Made by a program: the position numbers and the translations under genes. 64,000 bases of DNA from Pseudomonas sp. ICMP 561 (GTDB taxonomy: Bacteria; Pseudomonadota; Gammaproteobacteria; Pseudomonadales; Pseudomonadaceae), in NCBI RefSeq assembly GCF_002699985.1, contig NZ_LKBT01000006.1, positions 62,001 through 126,000 on the forward strand. The letters are read 5' to 3'. Under the pieces are notes generated by a model that saw only the letters and a list, made by a program, of their open reading frames with translations, was not told where the DNA came from and searched no databases. This document shows positions 46,095 through 55,897 of this stretch, piece by piece. The first letter of the stretch is position 1, and each line of letters opens with the position of its first letter.

Positions 46095-46658
46095 ATGGAA
46101 CCAAGACAAAAGAACTGCGAGCACTGTGGTGCTGTAAACCAGTGGGTAAATCCAGGCCTGTCGCGCGAGTGTGTGAGTTGTCATAAGGGCATGGACTGGA
46201 CACTGGATATAACGTGTCGAAACTGCAGCAAGCACAACAAGGTGCGGCCCAACGGGGTAAAGGAAGCGAAGTGTTTGCGTTGCCACAAGCCGCTGATCTG
46301 GACGTTGCACCCCGAGCTATATACCAAGAAACGACTGCCATTGGCCGCGCGCGTGCTGCTGGGGGCGCTTTCCTTGTTTCTTATAACGATCGTGATAAAA
46401 GCGCTGATTTATCAGGAAATAGAGATCTTTTATCCGGGCAGGCACGGCAATTCCTCATGGTTTTACTTTGCAGGTCGGGACATGATCTGGCCGGTGGCTT
46501 CACTTCTCTCTTGGGCCGTTAGCGCGTTAGCCCCAATCGTCAATCATTACGACAAGAGGTTTAACGAGCGCAGCTATCGGAACCTGATCATCTTCAGCCT
46601 CGTCACAGGGTTTGTCCTGCATCTACTGTCTATCCCGTTCGGAATGAAGGTGGCGTAG
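46095..46658 (+). CDS. Zinc-ribbon membrane protein
   Basis: 187 residues. The N-terminal 75 residues have four CxxC pairs (CEHCGAVNQW, CVSCHKG, CRNCSKHNKV, CLRCHKP), i.e. two zinc ribbons. Three hydrophobic segments follow (RVLLGALSLFLITIVIKALI, MIWPVASLLSWAVSALAPIV, LIIFSLVTGFVLHLLSIPFG). A membrane-anchored zinc-ribbon protein of unknown function. Confidence 0.75.
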   Translation: MEPRQKNCEHCGAVNQWVNPGLSRECVSCHKGMDWTLDITCRNCSKHNKVRPNGVKEAKCLRCHKPLIWTLHPELYTKKRLPLAARVLLGALSLFLITIVIKALIYQEIEIFYPGRHGNSSWFYFAGRDMIWPVASLLSWAVSALAPIVNHYDKRFNERSYRNLIIFSLVTGFVLHLLSIPFGMKVA

Positions 46659-47150
46659 AGTGCTTTTGGCCGAGGTGAAGCGCGGCCTTCCATGCCAACC
46701 AGGGGCTCACGGCTTGCTGAATCGGGGATTTCCAGCACGGCAGCCACCCTAGGTCGAAGAGTGCTCCCCTTCACAACTAACCTTCCTTGTGATTAAAATC
46801 GGCTTGCACTTCCTGAACCCAAGCTGAACAACCACTTCATTAATCACCTCGCAAAACAAGCGCCCTGCTTAATACTTTGGCAATAGCATCTTTATCAACA
46901 ATAAACATTCGCATTACAGGTCGGCGAAAACACTAACAAAATCAACCGTGAAAAAAACTTAAAACTGACGTCAAAAAAATGTTTATTTTAAGTAAATACA
47001 CTTAACTATCTTTGCGATTGAATTTTACAATCGCCGCTCCTCTGAAACTCCTTGCACACAGTGAAATTTTTTAACATCTTAGGCGCAAGAGTGATGGCAC
47101 ATGGACATTAAGTCATTCAGCCGTTTCTGAACTTACTTATAGGTGAACTC
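46659..47150. other. Intergenic region before the chemoreceptor
   Basis: 492 bp, AT-rich in its right half; presumably contains the chemoreceptor promoter. No gene or clear consensus promoter was identified. Confidence 0.4.
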
Positions 47151-48773
47151 ATGTTCATGAGAAATTTCAAACTAACGCCCAGGGCAATGCTCAGTTTTGG
47201 CGCTATTTGCTTGCTGATGCTGAGCCTGAGTACCCTCTCGCTCTACAAGATCAGCGAGGTTCACAAATCCACCGTAGAGCTGGAAACCGATTGGCTGCCC
47301 AGCATACGCCAAGCGGGGAAGATAGATTCCACGCTGCTGCGCCTGCGGCTTGAAGCGCTGCATTACACCGCTGATGGAGACGACAAAAAAGCTGCGTCGA
47401 TCATCAAGATGGGGCAGTTGAAAAAAGAGCTGGACGAACAGGTTGGGGCTTACGCCGGGCTGGTGTCCGATCCAGAAGAACAGCGTCTTTACAACGATAT
47501 AATGCAAGGCCTTAAACGTTATGAAGAAACACTGGATATATTAATCGCTCAAAGCGAAACCCGTTCAACACAAGAATCCACTGTCTATATCAACACTGTC
47601 ACCGTGCCGCTGGCTAATGCCTTGCAAACCTCTATCGATAATCTGATCAGTGTGAATGATAGCGGCGCCACTCAATCAGGCCTTGCCGCGCAAACGCAAT
47701 ACGATCAGGGCTTTATGTTTACCATTGCGATCATGATTGGCACGATTATTCTGTCGATGTTTATTGCCTTTCTCTTTACCCGCAGCATCAGCGCACCGGT
47801 GAAAAAACTGGTGCAGTCCATCAAGCAGATATCAGAAGGTGACCTGAGATCTACCGTCGAAGTGTCTGGCAAAGATGAACTAACCGAGTTGCAACTCTCG
47901 ACCGATGCCATGCTTCAGAGCCTGAAGAGCACGATTCAGCATATCTCGGACTCTTCCGGTCAGTTGGCAGCGGCGGCGGAAGAAATGAGCTCCATCACCG
48001 AAGAATCGCTGTCGGGTATTCAGAAACAGAACATGCAAACCGAACAGGCCGCGACGGCCGTGAACCAGATGACAGCGGCCGTTGAAGAAGTCGCACGTAA
48101 CGCAGTGGCCGCTTCGCAATACACACAGGATTCGGAGAAATCCGCCGCAATCGGTAAAGATAAAGTCGCGGAAACCATCAAATCGATCAAACAACTCAGC
48201 CAGACCGTGCAGCAAACCACCGTTGAAATCGAAGGCCTGGCGACGCAAACCCAGGACATCGCCAAGGTGCTCGACGTTATTCGCTCGATTGCCGAACAGA
48301 CCAACTTGTTGGCCTTGAACGCCGCCATTGAAGCCGCGCGCGCAGGTGAACAGGGCCGAGGCTTTGCCGTGGTCGCTGACGAAGTTCGTGCACTCGCACA
48401 TCGCACCCAGACCTCGACCCTTGAGATCGAGCAAATGGTCAAAGGCATTCAGACAGGTTCAGGCAAAGCGGTGCAGGCCATGGTGCAGAGCAACAGTGAG
48501 GCCGTCTTGACGCTAACCATCGCGCAGGAAGCCAATATCGCCATCGGCGACATCGCGTCGGCAGTATCTGACATCAACGAACGCAACCTGCTGATTGCCA
48601 CGGCATCCGAAGAACAAGCGCATGTGTCCCGGTCGGTGGATCAGAATCTGGTCAGTATTCGCGACCTGTCCATCCAGAGCTCGTCGGCCGCCAGCCAGAC
48701 CTCCATTGCCAGCACCGAGCTGTCGAAGCTGGCCGTCGGTTTGAACAGGCTCGTCTCTCGATTTGCCCTGTGA
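47151..48773 (+). CDS. Methyl-accepting chemotaxis protein
   Basis: 540 residues, transmembrane chemoreceptor. TM1 (about 12-32), a periplasmic four-helix-bundle (4HB_MCP) domain of about 150 residues, TM2 ([21 protein letters not shown]), a HAMP domain ([27 protein letters not shown]) and the signalling domain with the hairpin tip [41 protein letters not shown]. The periplasmic 4HB sensor suggests small organic ligands. No C-terminal CheR pentapeptide (ends SRFAL). An alternative start is the second ATG at 47157. Confidence 0.95.
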   Translation: MFMRNFKLTPRAMLSFGAICLLMLSLSTLSLYKISEVHKSTVELETDWLPSIRQAGKIDSTLLRLRLEALHYTADGDDKKAASIIKMGQLKKELDEQVGAYAGLVSDPEEQRLYNDIMQGLKRYEETLDILIAQSETRSTQESTVYINTVTVPLANALQTSIDNLISVNDSGATQSGLAAQTQYDQGFMFTIAIMIGTIILSMFIAFLFTRSISAPVKKLVQSIKQISEGDLRSTVEVSGKDELTELQLSTDAMLQSLKSTIQHISDSSGQLAAAAEEMSSITEESLSGIQKQNMQTEQAATAVNQMTAAVEEVARNAVAASQYTQDSEKSAAIGKDKVAETIKSIKQLSQTVQQTTVEIEGLATQTQDIAKVLDVIRSIAEQTNLLALNAAIEAARAGEQGRGFAVVADEVRALAHRTQTSTLEIEQMVKGIQTGSGKAVQAMVQSNSEAVLTLTIAQEANIAIGDIASAVSDINERNLLIATASEEQAHVSRSVDQNLVSIRDLSIQSSSAASQTSIASTELSKLAVGLNRLVSRFAL

Positions 48774-48844
48774 GCTGAGCGCCCTGCCATTCGTTGCGAT
48801 TGCCGTATATGGTAGGGCGACTCAGGGCGCAGGTTAAAATTTCC

Positions 48845-49654
48845 ATGGCCACCGAAACCAAACGCGACTGGCTGGTGCGTGCGCCGCAGTCGCGCAAGAT
48901 GGAACGAATCGAAGCTTACTTCAGCGGGCACGGCTACACACCGCATCGTCACGACACTTACGCTATCGGGCGCACCCTGGCCGGGGTGCAGAGTTTTCAT
49001 TACCGCAACGATTACCGTCACAGCCTTGCAGGCGGCACCATGGTTTTGCACCCGGACGAAGTCCATGACGGGCAAGCAGGGACCGATGCGGGCTTTCATT
49101 ACCGGATGTTCTACATCGAGCCTTCGCTGATTCAGCAGGTGCTGGGCGGTAAGTCGTTGCCTTTTGTGGCGGGTGGTCTCTCCAGTGATCCGCGCCTGTT
49201 TGCCGCGACCAGTGCGTTGCTGCAAAACATGGAAAATGCCCTCGACCCGCTTGAAGAAGAGGACGCCATTTACGATCTGGCCCAGGCGCTGGACGCTGCT
49301 GCCGGGAATAAACGCGGGCGGCGAGCGCTGGATTACACGGCAGCCGAACGGGCGCGAATGTACATTCATGACGCGCTGGATCAGGTGATCACTCTGGACG
49401 ATCTTGTGGAGGCCAGCGGTCGTGACCGCTGGAGTTTGTCCCGGGATTTTCGCGCGCTGTATGGCACCAGTCCCTATCGCTACATCACTCAGCGTCGTCT
49501 GGCAGAAGTGCGTCGTTTGCTGCTCGCGGGCCAGCCGCTCAGCGAGGCCGCGCTGGCGTGTGGGTTCTTCGATCAAAGCCACATGACGCGCCAGTACAGT
49601 CAGGCATTTGGCATCTCCCCCGCACGCTGGCTGAAGATGCTCGGCCGACACTGA
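48845..49654 (+). CDS. AraC-family regulator of the aminoadipate cluster
   Basis: 269 residues from MATETKRDWLVRAPQSRKMERIEAYFSGHGYTPHRHDTYAIG, a cupin-type AraC sensor with PHRHDTYAIG. It has a C-terminal two-HTH domain (VITLDDLVEASGRDRWSLSRDFRALYGTSPYRYITQRRLAEVRRLLLAG...CGFFDQSHMTRQYSQAFGISPARW). The start at 48845 is preferred over 48794 by family N-terminus. It reads into a cupin, an aminotransferase and an HglS-like gene. Confidence 0.87.
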   Translation: MATETKRDWLVRAPQSRKMERIEAYFSGHGYTPHRHDTYAIGRTLAGVQSFHYRNDYRHSLAGGTMVLHPDEVHDGQAGTDAGFHYRMFYIEPSLIQQVLGGKSLPFVAGGLSSDPRLFAATSALLQNMENALDPLEEEDAIYDLAQALDAAAGNKRGRRALDYTAAERARMYIHDALDQVITLDDLVEASGRDRWSLSRDFRALYGTSPYRYITQRRLAEVRRLLLAGQPLSEAALACGFFDQSHMTRQYSQAFGISPARWLKMLGRH

Positions 49655-49744
49655 CAAGGCCATCCAAAGCTGCACGATCATGCAATACGGTTTATTTGTA
49701 GCTCGCTAAGGTTGGTGCATCTGAATCAACCGAGAGCACTGACC

Positions 49745-50131
49745 ATGACCAGCACCTGTTCTGCCCCGCCCTACTCCGCAGTTAACTTCGCCGCCAAATA
49801 TGCGCTGTTCACTGAACAATGGACGCCGAAAGTTGTGGCGGAAATGAACGACTATCAGTTCAAAGTGGTGAAGATTCAGGGCGACTTCATCTGGCACTCT
49901 CACGCGGATACCGACGAGACTTTCATCATTCTGGAAGGCGAATTGCGCATTGATTTTCGCGATGGTTTTGTCACGGTTGCTGCCGGCGAAATGTATGTCG
50001 TCGGCAAGGGCATCGAGCATAAACCCTACGCCGAGCGGGAAGTGAAACTGCTGCTGATCGAGCCGCGCGGAGTGCTGAATACCGGACATGAGGAGAGCGG
50101 CCGGACGGCGGTTAATGATGTGTGGATTTGA
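49745..50131 (+). CDS. Cupin-domain protein
   Basis: 128 residues from MTSTCSAPPYSAVNFAAKYALFTEQWTPKVVAEMNDYQFKVVKIQGDFIWHSHADTDETFIILEGELRIDFRDGFVTVAAGEMYVVGKGIEHKPYAE. The cupin metal motif HSHADTDETFIILEG and GIEHKPYAE are intact. Lies between an AraC regulator and an aminotransferase. Enzymatic role unknown. Confidence 0.85.
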   Translation: MTSTCSAPPYSAVNFAAKYALFTEQWTPKVVAEMNDYQFKVVKIQGDFIWHSHADTDETFIILEGELRIDFRDGFVTVAAGEMYVVGKGIEHKPYAEREVKLLLIEPRGVLNTGHEESGRTAVNDVWI

Positions 50132-50363
50132 TTTAAGTCGCTGACGAAACGTCTTAACGCAGAAATGCAAAACCTGTAGGAGCGCGCTTGCATCACGACG
50201 GCGTGGTGTCAGGGACACCGGGGCAGCGCATACAAAAATGCGCTGCATGCCGGTGCTTTCAACGTCCCGAATTATTGGAATGACGCCGCGAGTTTATTTC
50301 GCTTGTGGGTGATTGGCCTTACTCGCTTATATAGGGGCAATCTCTCTCGGCAGAAAACTGGTC
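50132..50363. other. Spacer with a partial REP
   Basis: Contains a single REP half (CTGTAGGAGCGCGCTTGC) at about 50175-50192. No gene is seen; the aminotransferase start follows. Confidence 0.4.
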
Positions 50364-51614
50364 ATGAGTCGCGAAAACATCAGCCAATCCATTTCTCATG
50401 TTCATCCGCTGACGCTGTCCCACGGCAGAAACGCCGAAGTGTGGGATACCGACAACAAGCGCTACATCGACTTTGTTGGCGGCATTGGCGTGCTTAATCT
50501 GGGGCATACCAATCCGCACGTTGTAGCGGCCATTCAGGATCAGGCCACGAAACTCACGCATTACTGCTTCAACGCGGTGCCTCACGAACCCTATGTCAGG
50601 TTCATGGACAAACTGGAGCAGTTCGTCCCGGTGTCTTATCCACTCAGCGGCATGCTCACCAATAGCGGCGCAGAAGCGGCAGAAAATGCGCTGAAAATCG
50701 TGCGCGGGGCCACGGGCAAAACCGCGGTCATTGCGTTTGACGGCGGTTTCCATGGCCGCACCCTGGCGACGTTGAACCTCAATGGCAAGGTCGCTCCGTA
50801 CAAGCAAAAAGTCGGCGTGTTGCCGGGCCCGGTGTTTCACATTCCGTACCCGAGCAAAGACAACGGCGTGACCACCGAGCAAGCGCTAAAAGCCATGGAC
50901 CGCTTGTTCAGCGTCGAGATCGATGTGAACGACGTCGCCTGTTTTATCTTTGAAGCGGTTCAGGGTGAAGGCGGTTTTCTGGCCATGGAGCCTGACTTCG
51001 CCCAGGCACTGCGCAGGTTCTGCGATGAAAAAGGCATTCTGCTGATTGCCGATGAAATCCAGTCAGGCTTCGGGCGTACCGGGCAGCGTTTTGCCTTCAC
51101 CCGGCTTGACATCGAACCCGATCTGATTTTGCTGGGCAAGAGCATCGCAGGCGGCATCCCGATGGGCGCAGTGGTGGGTCGCAGAGCATTGATGGGCTCG
51201 CTGCCCAAAGGCGGCCTTGGCGGTACGTACTCCGGCAACCCGATTGCGTGTGCAGCGGGGATCGCCAGCCTCGAGCAGTTAAACGACGCGAATCTTTCGG
51301 CTTGGGGCGAGATGCAGGAAAGCATGATCGTCAGCCATTACGAATCCTGGCAGGCCAACAAACTGTCGCCTTATCTGGGACGTTTGACGGGCGTGGGGGC
51401 CATGCGCGGTATTGAGCTGATCACCGCCGATGGGGCACCCGGTACCCAGCAACTGGCGCAACTGCTGGAAACGGCTCGTAAAGAAGGTTTGTTGCTGATG
51501 CCGAGTGGCAAGTCGAGACACATCATCCGCTTGCTGGCGCCATTGACGATCGAGCCAGAGGTGTTGCGCGAGGGGCTGGATATTTTTGAGCGGTGTCTGG
51601 TTGGGTTGAAGTAA
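50364..51614 (+). CDS. Class III PLP aminotransferase, probable 2-aminoadipate transaminase
   Basis: 416 residues from MSRENISQSISHVHPLTLSHGRNAEVWDTDNKRYIDFVGGIGVLNLGH; a longer start at 50313 is rejected. LTNSGAEAAENALKIVRGAT, FDGGFHGRT, IFEAVQGEGGF, IADEIQSGFGRTG and the PLP-Lys motif LLGKSIAGGIPMGAVVG are intact. GabT-like omega-transaminases share these. The following DUF1338 gene (2-oxoadipate decarboxylase/hydroxylase in P. putida) favours 2-aminoadipate as the substrate, giving 2-oxoadipate. Confidence 0.88.
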   Translation: MSRENISQSISHVHPLTLSHGRNAEVWDTDNKRYIDFVGGIGVLNLGHTNPHVVAAIQDQATKLTHYCFNAVPHEPYVRFMDKLEQFVPVSYPLSGMLTNSGAEAAENALKIVRGATGKTAVIAFDGGFHGRTLATLNLNGKVAPYKQKVGVLPGPVFHIPYPSKDNGVTTEQALKAMDRLFSVEIDVNDVACFIFEAVQGEGGFLAMEPDFAQALRRFCDEKGILLIADEIQSGFGRTGQRFAFTRLDIEPDLILLGKSIAGGIPMGAVVGRRALMGSLPKGGLGGTYSGNPIACAAGIASLEQLNDANLSAWGEMQESMIVSHYESWQANKLSPYLGRLTGVGAMRGIELITADGAPGTQQLAQLLETARKEGLLLMPSGKSRHIIRLLAPLTIEPEVLREGLDIFERCLVGLK

Positions 51615-51644
51615 CCATCAATTTCTACAGACTGCATGAGTACC

Positions 51645-51733
51645 TGTGGGAGCGAGGCTTGCCCGCGATTCAGGCAACCCGGTGCATCAGGTAAACCGAG
51701 GTGTCTGAATCGCGAGCAAGCTCAGCTCCCACA
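51645..51733. repeat. REP pair (TGTGGGAGCGAGGCTTGCCCGCGAT type)
   Basis: Inverted arms of about 25 bp (with small differences) around a 40-nt spacer, between the aminotransferase and the HglS-like gene. Confidence 0.75.
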
Positions 51734-51793
51734 TAGGATGACGTTGATAAACGCGAGCGACGCCCTAGTGCGAATAACAGGAGATTCCCCGCA

Positions 51794-53194
51794 ATGACAG
51801 CTTCAAGCTTCGCAAACCGTGACGAGATCCGTGCCAGTTTTTCTCGAGCCATGTCGGACATGTACAAGACCGAGGTGCCACTCTACGGCACGCTGATGGA
51901 ACTGGTCGCGGAAACCAATGACGGCGTTCTGGCGAGCAATTCGCAAGTTGCGCAAAGCTTGAAGCTGACCGGTGAAATCCAGCGGCTGGACATGGAGCGC
52001 CATGGCGCGATCCGTGTCGGTACCGCCACTGAGCTGGCGACCCTGAGCCGTCTGTTCGCGGTCATGGGCATGGAGCCGGTGGGCTATTACGACCTGACAC
52101 CTGCGGGCGTGCCGGTGCACTCAACCGCCTTTCGTGCCGTACATGAACACGCTCTGCAAGTCAGTCCGTTTCGGGTGTTCACATCGTTGCTGCGTCTGGA
52201 GCTGATCGCCAATCCCGAGCTGCGCGACTTCGCCAGCCAGGTGCTAAGCAAACGCCAGATCTTCACCCCGCGTGCGCTGGAGTTGATTGAAAAGTCTGAA
52301 CTGGACGGCGGCCTGACTGAAGCCGATGCACAAGACTTCGTCGAGCAAGCACTGGAAACTTTTCGCTGGCACAGCACCGCCACGGTGAGCCTGGATCAGT
52401 ACAAACAACTGAACGCCCAACACCGTCTGATCGCGGACGTGGTGGCGTTTCATGGCCCGCACATCAATCACCTGACCCCGCGTACGCTGGACATCGACAC
52501 GGTGCAGGACGGCATGCCCAAAAAAGGCATCACGCCTAAAGCCGTGGTCGAAGGACCGCCGCGCCGCAACTGCCCGATCCTGTTGCGCCAGACCAGTTTC
52601 AAAGCGCTGGAAGAGCCCATCACGTTTATCGGCCAGTCCGCGAATGAAGCAGGCAGCCACTCGGCGCGCTTCGGTGAAATCGAACAACGTGGCGCAGCCC
52701 TGACGCCCAAAGGTCGCGAGCTTTACGACCAGTTGCTGAATGAAGCCCGAGACGCGCTGGGTGAATTCCCCAACGAGGGCAATGCCGTGCGTTACGCCGA
52801 ACTGCTGGGAACCGCGTTCAAGGCGTTCCCGGACAGCCACGAAGAAATGCGTGATCAGGACCTGGCGTACTTCCGCTACTTCGCCACTGAACAAGGCATC
52901 GCAGCGGGTGCAAGTATTCAGCAAGGATCAAGCCTTGAGCAGTTGATCAGCGCGGGCTACGTGCACTTCGAACCACTGGTTTACGAAGACTTTTTGCCGG
53001 TCAGTGCGGCGGGGATTTTCCAGTCCAACCTGGGCGATGACGCGCAGTCTCATTACGGCACCAGCTCCAATCAGCAGGATTTCGAGCAGGCACTGGGCCG
53101 TAGCACCATCAACGAGCTCAAGCTCTATGCCGATACACAGCGCCGATCGCTACAGGAGTGCTCGCAAGCGCTGGGCATCGCACCGTTTGCCTGA
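51794..53194 (+). CDS. hglS: 2-oxoadipate dioxygenase/decarboxylase, HglS/YdcJ-like (DUF1338)
   Basis: 466 residues of the DUF1338 (VOC-related) family. In P. putida HglS converts 2-oxoadipate to D-2-hydroxyglutarate with a single iron. The metal-site regions are visible: STAFRAVHEHALQVSPFRVFTSLLR, VVAFHGPHINHLTPRTLDID and the C-terminal FEPLVYEDFLPVSAAGIFQSNL. Standing directly after a class III aminotransferase, it would complete the 2-aminoadipate branch of lysine catabolism. The product could be oxidised by a D-2-hydroxyglutarate oxidase (YdiJ-type). Confidence 0.88.
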   Translation: MTASSFANRDEIRASFSRAMSDMYKTEVPLYGTLMELVAETNDGVLASNSQVAQSLKLTGEIQRLDMERHGAIRVGTATELATLSRLFAVMGMEPVGYYDLTPAGVPVHSTAFRAVHEHALQVSPFRVFTSLLRLELIANPELRDFASQVLSKRQIFTPRALELIEKSELDGGLTEADAQDFVEQALETFRWHSTATVSLDQYKQLNAQHRLIADVVAFHGPHINHLTPRTLDIDTVQDGMPKKGITPKAVVEGPPRRNCPILLRQTSFKALEEPITFIGQSANEAGSHSARFGEIEQRGAALTPKGRELYDQLLNEARDALGEFPNEGNAVRYAELLGTAFKAFPDSHEEMRDQDLAYFRYFATEQGIAAGASIQQGSSLEQLISAGYVHFEPLVYEDFLPVSAAGIFQSNLGDDAQSHYGTSSNQQDFEQALGRSTINELKLYADTQRRSLQECSQALGIAPFA

Positions 53195-53221
53195 TCCGGG
53201 AGTCACGCAGCAAACATGAAC

Positions 53222-53328
53222 CCTGTAGGAGTGAGCTTGCTCGCGATTCAATTTTTGTTTCGATAAATTGTTGCCTGACGTCACGCAATCGCGAGCAATG
53301 TGGATCGCCACCCCGGTCACTCCTACAG
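53222..53328. repeat. REP pair (CCTGTAGGAGTGAGCTTGCTCGCGAT type)
   Basis: Inverted arms around a longer spacer; the right arm is partly degenerate (AATCGCGAGCAATGTGGATCG...CACTCCTACAG). Confidence 0.65.
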
Positions 53329-53355
53329 TAAAAAGTATTCCAGATCAGTTGTTTG

Positions 53356-53444
53356 ATGAGAACTCACCGAGGTTACGAGGCCAGCGATGGCGGAGTGTCA
53401 GACAAACCGCCATCGCAGCCTCGCGGTGCTCGTCAGCTCCTACG
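53356..53444. repeat. Degenerate REP pair
   Basis: CGAGGTTACGAGGCCAGCGATGG and its imperfect inverted copy CCATCGCAGCCTCGCGGTGCTCG, ending with CAGCTCCTACG. Confidence 0.5.
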
Positions 53445-53468
53445 GAAATCTTATATAGCCTGGACTGA

Positions 53469-53675
53469 TCAACCCCGCCGACGCTGCCACTCATCAGCGA
53501 CATCGCCCATGGTCTTGGGAATGTCGTTGCGTATCCAGGCCATGAAATCCCGATCGAATTTGAATTTTTCACCGCACTGCTCAAGCATAAAACGCCGAAC
53601 GTTCTGGGTGTTTTTGTAGGTCTTGTCCACAGGGGTAGCGCGGGTGATGGCGTTGCTGTGCCAGTCGGTGGGCAT
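53469..53675 (-). CDS. Small DUF6434-like protein
   Basis: 68 residues from MPTDWHSNAITRATPVDKTYKNTQNVRRFMLEQCGEKFKFDRDFMAWIRNDIPKTMGDVADEWQRR. AAGGA lies about 9 nt upstream; the longer frame to 53750 lacks a ribosome site. This compact SAP/DUF6434-style module is common in Proteobacteria. Function unknown. Confidence 0.78.
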   Translation of the reverse strand: MPTDWHSNAITRATPVDKTYKNTQNVRRFMLEQCGEKFKFDRDFMAWIRNDIPKTMGDVADEWQRRRG

Positions 53676-53704
53676 GGGAAAAATCCTTGAATTGGAACGT
53701 CGAC

Positions 53705-53780
53705 TTGTAGGAGCTGCCGAAGGCTGCGAATTGCGGGGTATCAGACACACTGCCTTCGCAGCCTTCGGCAGCTCCTACAA
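53705..53780. repeat. REP pair (GTAGGAGCTGCCGAAGGCTGCGAA type)
   Basis: Perfect 26-bp inverted arms around a 24-nt spacer. Confidence 0.85.
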
Positions 53781-53809
53781 AATGTGGCAGCTTAGACCAC
53801 TCTAGAGCC

Positions 53810-55096
53810 TTACAGAATCACCCGCAAACACTGCCCCGCGTGATACAGGTTGAAGCCCGCCTCATAAGCCAATGCCCGCACGCCTGCGCTTTTCAGCTCT
53901 GGAGCTGGGGCAAACGGGATCGGCAACAGGTCCGGATCGTCCTTGATCAAAAAGTCCGCGAATGCCTTGCCCATGACGGTGCCCGTGGTGTTGCCTCGTC
54001 CGTTGTAACCATTGGCGGCCACCAGTCCCGGTGCAGGTTCGAACAGTTTGACCATGTGATCCGGGGTGAAGTCGATGCAGCCCGTCCAGTGCATTTCCCA
54101 TCGGACTTTGCCCAGTTGCGGGAAGTAATGGCTCTGAATGCGATCAGCCCAACTGCTGATGAACCAGTCGGGCTTGTTGTTCATCTTGCCCATGCTGCCG
54201 AGGATCAAGCGACCTTCGTTGTCGCGACGAATACTGCTCAACACCAGGCGCGTATCCCACGAGCCCTGCCCGTGCTTGAGCACTTCATCCGCAGCACTTG
54301 AGGTCAGTGGTTCGGAGGCGACGTTGTAGTAGTAACCCTTGAAGAAATTCTGCTTGATGCCCGCCCACTCGCCTTCGGTGTAAGCGCCGGTTGAGACCAC
54401 GACTTTGTCAGCCGAAACCGTACCGCCCGCCGTATTGACCAGCCAGCCAGAACCTTCGCGAGTGACAGCCTGCACGGGCGAGTTCTGGAAAATCTGGCCG
54501 CCGAGCTTGAGCACCGTTTCTGCTAACCCAACGGTGTAGCCCATCGGATTGATGGTGCCTGCGCGGCGGTCCAACAAGGCGGTGGGGATTTTGTCAGTGC
54601 CGCAGTATTCACGGCACTTGGCACCGGTCAGCAGTTCGACGTCAGCACCGCGACGCTTCCACTGATCGTGACGGGCCTGGATGTCTTTGGCGCCATTGGC
54701 GTTGTGAGCCATGTGCAAGGTGCCGTCGTGACGGGCCTGACAGTCGATGGCGTATTTTTCGATCAGGTCGAAGACCAGTGCAGGCGCGAGGCCCATGACC
54801 GTGTTGAATTTCTCCCCCACGCCGGGGCCGAGCACCGCAGCAGCATCATCGGGCGCAATCCAGCTACCGGCATTGACCAGCCCGACATTACGCCCCGAGC
54901 CACCCGTGCCGATGCGTGAAGCTTCCAGCAACGCGACGGACTTGCCGCTTTCCAGTAAATGCAGTGCGGCTGACAAACCCGTGATACCGCCACCAATCAC
55001 GCAGACATCGACCTTGAGTGCACCGCTCAGGGGTACCGATTGAATCTGACGAGTCGTGACTTGCTCCCACAAACACTTTTCACGCAACTGATCCAT
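53810..55096 (-). CDS. FAD-dependent oxidoreductase, probable L-pipecolate oxidase (AmaA-like)
   Basis: 428 residues from MDQLREKCLWEQVTTRQ (an in-frame ATG at 55144 would add 16). The N-terminal Rossmann FAD motif is VDVCVIGGGITGLSAALHLLESGKSVALLEA, followed by GTGGSGRNVGLVNAG. The C-terminal VAANGYNGRGNTTGTVMGKAFADF contacts FAD. The CLWEQ opening and DAO fold match pipecolate oxidases and PuuB-like gamma-glutamylputrescine oxidases. The nearby 2-aminoadipate genes favour pipecolate, i.e. lysine degradation, but this is inference. Confidence 0.8.
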   Translation of the reverse strand: MDQLREKCLWEQVTTRQIQSVPLSGALKVDVCVIGGGITGLSAALHLLESGKSVALLEASRIGTGGSGRNVGLVNAGSWIAPDDAAAVLGPGVGEKFNTVMGLAPALVFDLIEKYAIDCQARHDGTLHMAHNANGAKDIQARHDQWKRRGADVELLTGAKCREYCGTDKIPTALLDRRAGTINPMGYTVGLAETVLKLGGQIFQNSPVQAVTREGSGWLVNTAGGTVSADKVVVSTGAYTEGEWAGIKQNFFKGYYYNVASEPLTSSAADEVLKHGQGSWDTRLVLSSIRRDNEGRLILGSMGKMNNKPDWFISSWADRIQSHYFPQLGKVRWEMHWTGCIDFTPDHMVKLFEPAPGLVAANGYNGRGNTTGTVMGKAFADFLIKDDPDLLPIPFAPAPELKSAGVRALAYEAGFNLYHAGQCLRVIL

Positions 55097-55144
55097 CTCG
55101 AACTGATCCCCGCCAGAACTGCACACGAAAATAATCTGCTTCAT

Positions 55145-55522
55145 TCTTGATCCGATGCAAGGGCAATACCAAACGACCTTTTATCCGGATATCAGTCGGT
55201 TTCGGCATGATCCCGATCCTCTCACCGTAGGACCGGCTTTAGCCGGGAGAGCAGTATTCATAACGAATAATATGTGGCGCATGTACCGACGTCCTCCCGG
55301 CTAAAGCCGGTCCTACGGCTGAGGTGAGTCAGTGGGAGCACAGCGGCGTTTTTCTCGTATTGAAAACAGGTCGTTTCGGCCAATGAATACGGGAACATTA
55401 CGTTCATCGGATAGGTAATTTTTATGTAGCTCATTTGCCATTTTCGGTGCAGGATTTTTCCGACGTTTTCAGCCGCCGTTGACTCGGCGTTTCGTTCACC
55501 CCACTGATGGAGATGCTTACCA
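55145..55522. other. Intergenic region with REP pair
   Basis: Holds the REP pair at 55225-55318 and no gene. Confidence 0.5.
55225..55318. repeat. REP pair (GTAGGACCGGCTTTAGCC type)
   Basis: Perfect inverted arms CCGTAGGACCGGCTTTAGCC... around a 46-nt AT-rich spacer. Same type as 5328-5423. Confidence 0.85.
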
Positions 55523-55720
55523 ATGCTAATCCAAATAGAAGAAGGGACTCACGGCGCCAATTGGGTCGTGAAGCTGGACAACTACCCCGTCAAATGTCGC
55601 AGCAGGGATGAAGCCCGCGAATTTGCTGAAAAAATGAAGTCACGAATCAATGCCCCGCACTCGTTGCCCGGCAGGTTCAGCTCTACATCGGTCAACCAGA
55701 CGGCGGCGCATGTCGGTTGA
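55523..55720 (+). CDS. Small hypothetical protein
   Basis: 65 residues: MLIQIEEGTHGANWVVKLDNYPVKCRSRDEAREFAEKMKSRINAPHS. A beta-hairpin-then-helix pattern like DUF2188-type small proteins. A terminator follows. Unknown function. Confidence 0.65.
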   Translation: MLIQIEEGTHGANWVVKLDNYPVKCRSRDEAREFAEKMKSRINAPHSLPGRFSSTSVNQTAAHVG

Positions 55721-55745
55721 GATCAGGTTTGAAGAACAGGAATAA

Positions 55746-55772
55746 AAAAGCCCGGCTTACTCGCCGGGCTTT
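55746..55772 (+). terminator. Rho-independent terminator
   Basis: AAAAGCCCGGC-TTACTC-GCCGGGCTTT just downstream of the 65-residue gene. Confidence 0.85.
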
Positions 55773-55848
55773 CCATTTCTACGACATCCTTTTCACATGA
55801 TTTTCACGGCGGCGCTTTTAACCTAGCGTCACTCCTGTTGAATCTCCT

Positions 55849-55875
55849 GGCCCGCCTCGTAGCGGGTCTTTTTTT
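55849..55875 (+). terminator. Second terminator-like hairpin with T-run
   Basis: GCCCGC-CTCGTA-GCGGGT followed by seven or more Ts (55868-55875). No gene is seen between it and the previous terminator, so it may end a small unannotated transcript. Confidence 0.65.
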
Positions 55876-55897
55876 GTCTGGCGTTTGAGCAATGGAC

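Noticed and set aside
46730..46750. Third copy of the structured RNA, from CAGCCACCC
   Set aside because: Only the P1 arm resembles it; no partner arms or UUCG hairpin were found.
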